From Clostridiales bacterium 1_7_47FAA (lineage in GTDB: Bacteria > Bacillota > Clostridia > Lachnospirales > Lachnospiraceae), in contig DS990260.1 of the NCBI GenBank assembly GCA_000155435.1, positions 500,943 to 556,884 of the forward strand: 55,942 bases of DNA. The letters are read 5' to 3'. Positions 52,188 to 55,942 of this stretch are shown here, piece after piece. Under the pieces are notes generated by a model. It did not search any database. It saw only the letters and a program-made list of their open reading frames with translations, and was not told the origin of the DNA. A program made the translations under genes and the position numbers. How positions within the stretch are numbered: the first letter of the stretch is position 1; each line of letters begins with the position of its first letter.

Positions 52188-53498
52188 TCAGGAAATGATG
52201 AGGGGAAAGCTTATCCGTGTCAGGAAAAAGCCGTCCTCCTGTCCGATATAAAAACTCCCGCCATGGTCCTCGATGATTTTTGCGCAGGTCTTAAGGCCGA
52301 TTCCTGTGCTTTCCTTTACATCTGCATCCCCTGCCACATAGTTGCCGAAACATATGATAAGACAATCTTCCCGCTGTTCATAGGATACGGTTACCGGGCG
52401 GTTCCTGTCCGCGTATTTTAACAGATTGGAAAAAATATTTCCGAATACCCGGCGGCACAGATTGATGTCCGCCAAAAGCCTGCAATTGATTTCATCGGAA
52501 CTGCGCCTGATGTCAAAGCCCTCGCTCTCCATGTCAAAAAGACTCTCTTCCACAATCTGGCCCAGGAATTCAGCTCCATTGACCTCTTCTTTCTCAAGCT
52601 CCTCCCGTTCCCTTCCGTACACAATGAAATACTCAAACAATTTATCGGAAAGCTCCTTAATCTGGTATGCCTTTTCCCGGATGGAATTCAGATACTTTTT
52701 CTGCTGCCCGACATCCCCCTCCTTTCCCATCTGGAGTATGTCCACATAACCTAACAGGGAAGTCAGGGGGGTGCGCAGGTCATGGGACATGGCGGTGACA
52801 AGTTCGCGGTTCGCCTTTCCCGCTTCCTCCTCCTTCTGCTGCCGTTCCTTGATGGCACAGCGCATGGCATCGATTTCCGATGCCAGGGAGGCAAGCTCAT
52901 CCTTTCCCTTCACCGTAATCCGGTAATCCAGGTCCCCTCCTTTCAGTATCTGTATCTCCTGTTCCATCAAATCTATGTACCTGATTTTCCCGCGGATCAG
53001 CGTGACCAGTATCAGGGCAAACGCTGTCATGGATATCACGCCGCCCAGCACACTGGCAGCAGCATAGTAGCCGTACTCCACATAATAGCTTACTCCTGCC
53101 TGGGCTGTCCCGTCTGCAAATTGCACCTCATAGAGCCATGAAGTATCTTCCCATTCATTCATTTCCGGAACCATCACCATCACCTTGGCGTCATTGCTGT
53201 AACGGAACCTGCCGTCTTTATAGATGGTAATGAGAAGGTTCTTCTCGCCTGACGCCCACTTGTCCAGCATCTTACTATCATCCGTGGACAGTCCATTCCC
53301 TGTCACATATGCCTGGAGCCGTCCCACACATGCCTGCTCCCTCATGATCATTCTGGTTTCACTGAAACAAACCCGGTCCAGTATGCCAAACAGCACTGTA
53401 TTAAGGGCCATATACAGGGCCAGTGAAACAAGGGCCGACGCCACTGCCGCCATGGTAAGCTCTGTCCCCAGCCTGCTGAAACTTCTTCTTTTACTCAA
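52188..53498 (-). CDS. Sensor histidine kinase
   Basis: A protein of about 436 residues. Two transmembrane helices flank an extracellular sensor region of about 100 residues; a HAMP-like segment, the H-box AMSHDLRTPLTSLLGY and an ATPase domain with N-box NIFSNLLKYAD and STGIGLKTC follow. The usual DxGxG (G1) box is not recognisable, as in VanS-like kinases. A TTG at 53498 has GGGGAAAGGGG upstream and overlaps the regulator stop; an ATG at 53522 is the alternative. It pairs with the response regulator. Confidence 0.88.
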   Translation of the reverse strand: MSKRRSFSRLGTELTMAAVASALVSLALYMALNTVLFGILDRVCFSETRMIMREQACVGRLQAYVTGNGLSTDDSKMLDKWASGEKNLLITIYKDGRFRYSNDAKVMVMVPEMNEWEDTSWLYEVQFADGTAQAGVSYYVEYGYYAAASVLGGVISMTAFALILVTLIRGKIRYIDLMEQEIQILKGGDLDYRITVKGKDELASLASEIDAMRCAIKERQQKEEEAGKANRELVTAMSHDLRTPLTSLLGYVDILQMGKEGDVGQQKKYLNSIREKAYQIKELSDKLFEYFIVYGREREELEKEEVNGAEFLGQIVEESLFDMESEGFDIRRSSDEINCRLLADINLCRRVFGNIFSNLLKYADRNRPVTVSYEQREDCLIICFGNYVAGDADVKESTGIGLKTCAKIIEDHGGSFYIGQEDGFFLTRISFPLIIS

Positions 53499-54183
53499 TG
53501 CGGTACCCCTTTCCCCATACATTGACAATATATTTGGGATTCTTCGGATCTGCCTCAAGTTTCTTTCGAAGATTCCTGATATGGACCATCACCGTATTAT
53601 TGGCGCTGTAATAATAGGCTTCCCCCCAGACGCTCTCATAGATGTTCTCAATGGTAAACAGTTTGCCCCGGTTGGACGCCAGCAGTAAAAGGATGCGGTA
53701 TTCCAGGTCCGTGAGAAGAATCTCCCCGCCATTTTTCATGACCTCGTTAAATGATTTCTGAATCACCAGATCCTTAACAGCTATGGATTCCTCTCCGTCC
53801 TCCTCCTTTCCTTTATATATATGATACCGGCGTATCATGGCCTTTACCCTGGCCGCCAGCTCCGCATAGGAAAATGGTTTGGAAAGATAGTCATCACCGC
53901 CTGCCCCGAATCCCATGGTCTTGTCAGAATCCTGGGTGCGGGCCGTAAGGAACAGGATGGGGGTGTTTAACCTTCTGCGTATCTCTGCGCAGGCTGAGAA
54001 TCCATTACGTCCCGGCATCATCACATCCAGTATGATCAGGTCGAATGTATCGTCTGCCATGGACGCCGCCTGCTCCCCGTTCTCTGCCTCCACAACCTGA
54101 TATCCCTCGCTCTCCAGCAGGATCCTCACTACCTCGCGTATCTCCGGATCGTCATCTGCAAATAAAATCTTCCGCTTGTCCAA
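53491..54183 (-). CDS. OmpR/PhoB-family response regulator
   Basis: A two-component DNA-binding regulator. The receiver has acidic pocket ADDDPE, phosphorylation Asp in LIILDVMMPGR, Thr in LTART and Lys in LSKPFS. The winged-helix C-terminus ends VNVWGKGYRIE. TTG at 54183 (LDKRKIL) has AGAGAGGTG 5 bases before it and gives the normal N-terminus; ATG at 54222 would add 13 residues with a poorly spaced site. It overlaps the kinase gene and follows the ABC permease gene on the same strand, a common antimicrobial-peptide or envelope-stress arrangement. Confidence 0.9.
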   Translation of the reverse strand: MDKRKILFADDDPEIREVVRILLESEGYQVVEAENGEQAASMADDTFDLIILDVMMPGRNGFSACAEIRRRLNTPILFLTARTQDSDKTMGFGAGGDDYLSKPFSYAELAARVKAMIRRYHIYKGKEEDGEESIAVKDLVIQKSFNEVMKNGGEILLTDLEYRILLLLASNRGKLFTIENIYESVWGEAYYYSANNTVMVHIRNLRKKLEADPKNPKYIVNVWGKGYRIE

Positions 54184-54351
54184 CCTGACACCTCTCTTCA
54201 TGATTGCATGTTTTTGTTCCATATCCCTGCCATGGATATCCCAGCATGGTAAAACTATTTTCTATTATATCTCAGATGCCCTGTCTCTTCCACCAAAACA
54301 GTCAGATATATACAGCTGTTTCCATTCCTTCTGTCCAGCCGTTCCCTCCTG

Positions 54352-55728
54352 TCAGTCATGTTTGATTGCCTCCAGCGCTGAAATCCTTACTGCTTTGCCG
54401 GCCGGGTAATAACCTGCCCCCACGCCGACCGCAATGGAAAACAGGATTGCAAACAGGGACAGCCACCAAGGTATCACGGACAGCCTGGAGGGGGCGCCCG
54501 CCATGCCCGCGTCCATGACAAGTCCCATGTCCATGGCTGAGGATGACATGCCTCCCGATGTCATATTCATGATGAAAGATATGGCATAACTGAATACAGT
54601 CCCTGTCACTCCTCCTAAAAACCCGATAAAGCCTGCTTCCAGCAGGAATATCTTCCTTATGTCCCTGACAAAACACCCCAGAGACTTCATGACACCGATT
54701 TCCCTGGTCCGCTCAGATATGGACATAATCATGGTGTTGGTGATTCCCAGGGCTGCCACGAACAGGGAAATCGCTCCCAGGCCGCCCAGCATCATCTGCT
54801 TCTGCCTGGCCTCCTGTTCCATGGGCTTGCGGATGGTCTCCATGGAGCTGGTCCTAAATCCCATGCGTTTTATTTCCATCTCCACCTCTGCCACCTGATT
54901 CATATCCTTAACCTTCACCAAAGCGCCTGAATACCCTTTTTTCCACTCCGGCTTCTTACCACTCAGCTTAGCCTGCTGGTCCAGTAAGGTCTTAAGCATT
55001 TCCAGGTCCATGACAAGTCCCATGGATGTCTCCTCCCCTTTTCCGAAATCCTCCTTCATCCTACCCGCGGCTTCCAGCTGGCGCGTGATTTTCTTATCAT
55101 CCTCCTTATCGCTGCTGATATCCAGTGTATAGGATGTTTTTAAAGGGTCAAAATATGGCTGGGGCTTCACGGGCATTCCCCTTTCATCCAGGTTATCATA
55201 TCCGCTGTACATATCAACCGTATTCCTGCCAGGGGGCCTCTTGGTGTCTTCAAACATATAGGCAAAATTCTCCCCCACAAAGACACCGTCCCTTCCCGCC
55301 TTGTCCCACACCCCTTCTGTCAGCTTATATCCCATTGATTCAGCCGCCTTCACGTCAATGCCCACAATGGTGGCGTAAGTGGATCTGTAACGCCGGTTCC
55401 TACCCGCATACAGGGTCAGGGGTATATTTTCCGCTGTTAGTTTTGGGGTGGCTGCTTCCACTGACTCCATTTCCTTTAAACGCCGGATTGCCTTGTTATC
55501 CAGCTTTGCCGAACGGCTCCCTTTGCCCGCCGGATATACATTGATGATGGTAAGGTCCCCCATCTGGGCCAGCATGTTCTTCTGTGCCTCCTTCATTCCG
55601 ATTCCAATGGATATCATGATGACCACGGAGCAGCAGCCTATGATGACTCCCAATACAGTGAGAAAGGTCCTGCTCTTGTGGCGGGTCAGGTTCTGGATAC
55701 ATATGGTGAGTAAGTCCTTTGTTTTCAT
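54352..55728 (-). CDS. MacB/FtsX-family ABC transporter permease
   Basis: A 458-residue membrane protein: one N-terminal helix (about 20-42), a large extracellular MacB_PCD-like domain (about 45-315), then three helices with SISERTREIGVMKSLGC between them, the coupling segment of this family. It works as mechanotransmitter with an ABC ATPase. It overlaps the upstream gene by ATGA. A two-component system lies directly downstream. Confidence 0.9.
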   Translation of the reverse strand: MKTKDLLTICIQNLTRHKSRTFLTVLGVIIGCCSVVIMISIGIGMKEAQKNMLAQMGDLTIINVYPAGKGSRSAKLDNKAIRRLKEMESVEAATPKLTAENIPLTLYAGRNRRYRSTYATIVGIDVKAAESMGYKLTEGVWDKAGRDGVFVGENFAYMFEDTKRPPGRNTVDMYSGYDNLDERGMPVKPQPYFDPLKTSYTLDISSDKEDDKKITRQLEAAGRMKEDFGKGEETSMGLVMDLEMLKTLLDQQAKLSGKKPEWKKGYSGALVKVKDMNQVAEVEMEIKRMGFRTSSMETIRKPMEQEARQKQMMLGGLGAISLFVAALGITNTMIMSISERTREIGVMKSLGCFVRDIRKIFLLEAGFIGFLGGVTGTVFSYAISFIMNMTSGGMSSSAMDMGLVMDAGMAGAPSRLSVIPWWLSLFAILFSIAVGVGAGYYPAGKAVRISALEAIKHD

Positions 55729-55942
55729 GATCTGTCTTCCTCGTTTTCTGTAAGCCGGTTTCCGGACCGGGCGTCCTCCGGTTCATCCCAGCTATCCCGG
55801 TTCTGTCTGTCCTCTGATCCGTCCCAGCCGTCCTGTTCCTGGACGGCCTTCACACCATCCCTGTCAGCCTGTTCCTGGCTGCCCTCTTCTTCATCCCAAC
55901 CAGCCTGTTCCCGGCTACCCTCTTCTTCATCCCAGCCAGCCT
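55725..55942 (-). CDS. C-terminus of an upstream operon gene with acidic repeats (partial)
   Basis: The right-hand edge cuts this gene; only the last 72 residues are visible. They consist of five 12-residue acidic units and a short tail ending NRLTENEEDRS. The stop overlaps the permease start as ATGA, so it is in the same operon. From context it is probably the ABC ATPase or an efflux adaptor carrying an acidic tail, but nothing visible identifies it. Confidence 0.7.
   Translation of the reverse strand, partial: AGWDEEEGSREQAGWDEEEGSQEQADRDGVKAVQEQDGWDGSEDRQNRDSWDEPEDARSGNRLTENEEDRS
55761..55940 (-). repeat. 36-bp in-frame repeat, five copies
   Basis: Units at 55905-55940, 55869-55904, 55833-55868, 55797-55832 and 55761-55796 encode 12-residue blocks such as AGWDEEEGSREQ, with the Trp-Asp core kept in four of five. 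The two units nearest the window edge are almost identical. The array may continue beyond the edge. Confidence 0.88.

Noticed and set aside
1-55942. Prophage, integrative element or insertion sequence
   Set aside because: No integrase, transposase, recombinase, phage gene or tRNA attachment site was recognised anywhere in the window.

Overview
The window looks like chromosomal DNA of a gut Lachnospiraceae of the Enterocloster/Clostridium clostridioforme-bolteae type. This is inferred from the GC-rich clostridial coding style, strong AGGAGG-type ribosome sites, TTGACA/TATAAT promoters, an isoleucine T-box, a KtrAB potassium system, DegV proteins and a B12 methionine synthase whose reactivation domain is a separate gene. 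I saw no rRNA, tRNA, phage, integrase, transposase or CRISPR array. Most genes are housekeeping or transport genes in short operons.

Layout, left to right: a truncated CobW GTPase with a His-rich tail (1-755); an amine dehydrogenase with its MerR regulator (1058-3140); the ktrB-ktrA potassium operon (3430-5489); a HAD phosphatase-znuA-znuC-znuB zinc/manganese operon (5681-9159); a DegV protein, a PopT/DUF368 lipid-carrier transporter, a small Cys-repeat protein and a membrane GGDEF protein (9356-13093). A folate/methionine operon follows (metF, metH-activation protein, threonine aldolase, metH; 13096-18133), then glycogen phosphorylase and T-box-controlled ileS (18257-24299). A MarR-controlled operon (24372-31089) carries a cytidylate-kinase-like protein, an asymmetric heterodimeric ABC exporter and two membrane-fusion proteins. 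Next come pncB, two very long perfect or near-perfect inverted repeats, a degenerate sirtuin, galK, a radical SAM protein, icd, a secreted wall-binding protein, a racemase and a solitary trpB (31262-41425). The last part holds three cell-surface or lipid-binding proteins (polysaccharide deacetylase, CapA, DegV), a hydantoinase locus with a divergent regulator, ridA, a YbaK/ProX deacylase, a secreted stalk-domain protein and a two-component system with a MacB-like ABC permease (41490-55942).

The least explained feature is the 936-bp space between the convergent genes pncB and the sirtuin-like gene. It holds two independent giant hairpins. Element 1 is 315 bp, with a 30-bp stem matching at 28 of 30 positions plus further nested stems. 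Element 2 is 252 bp, with a perfect 34-bp stem plus nested stems. They could be large structured RNAs, cruciform/terminator elements or non-autonomous repeat elements. The window is also rich in short tandem repeats (14, 15, 30, 31, 33 and 36 bp units), several of them in-frame in surface or metal-binding proteins.
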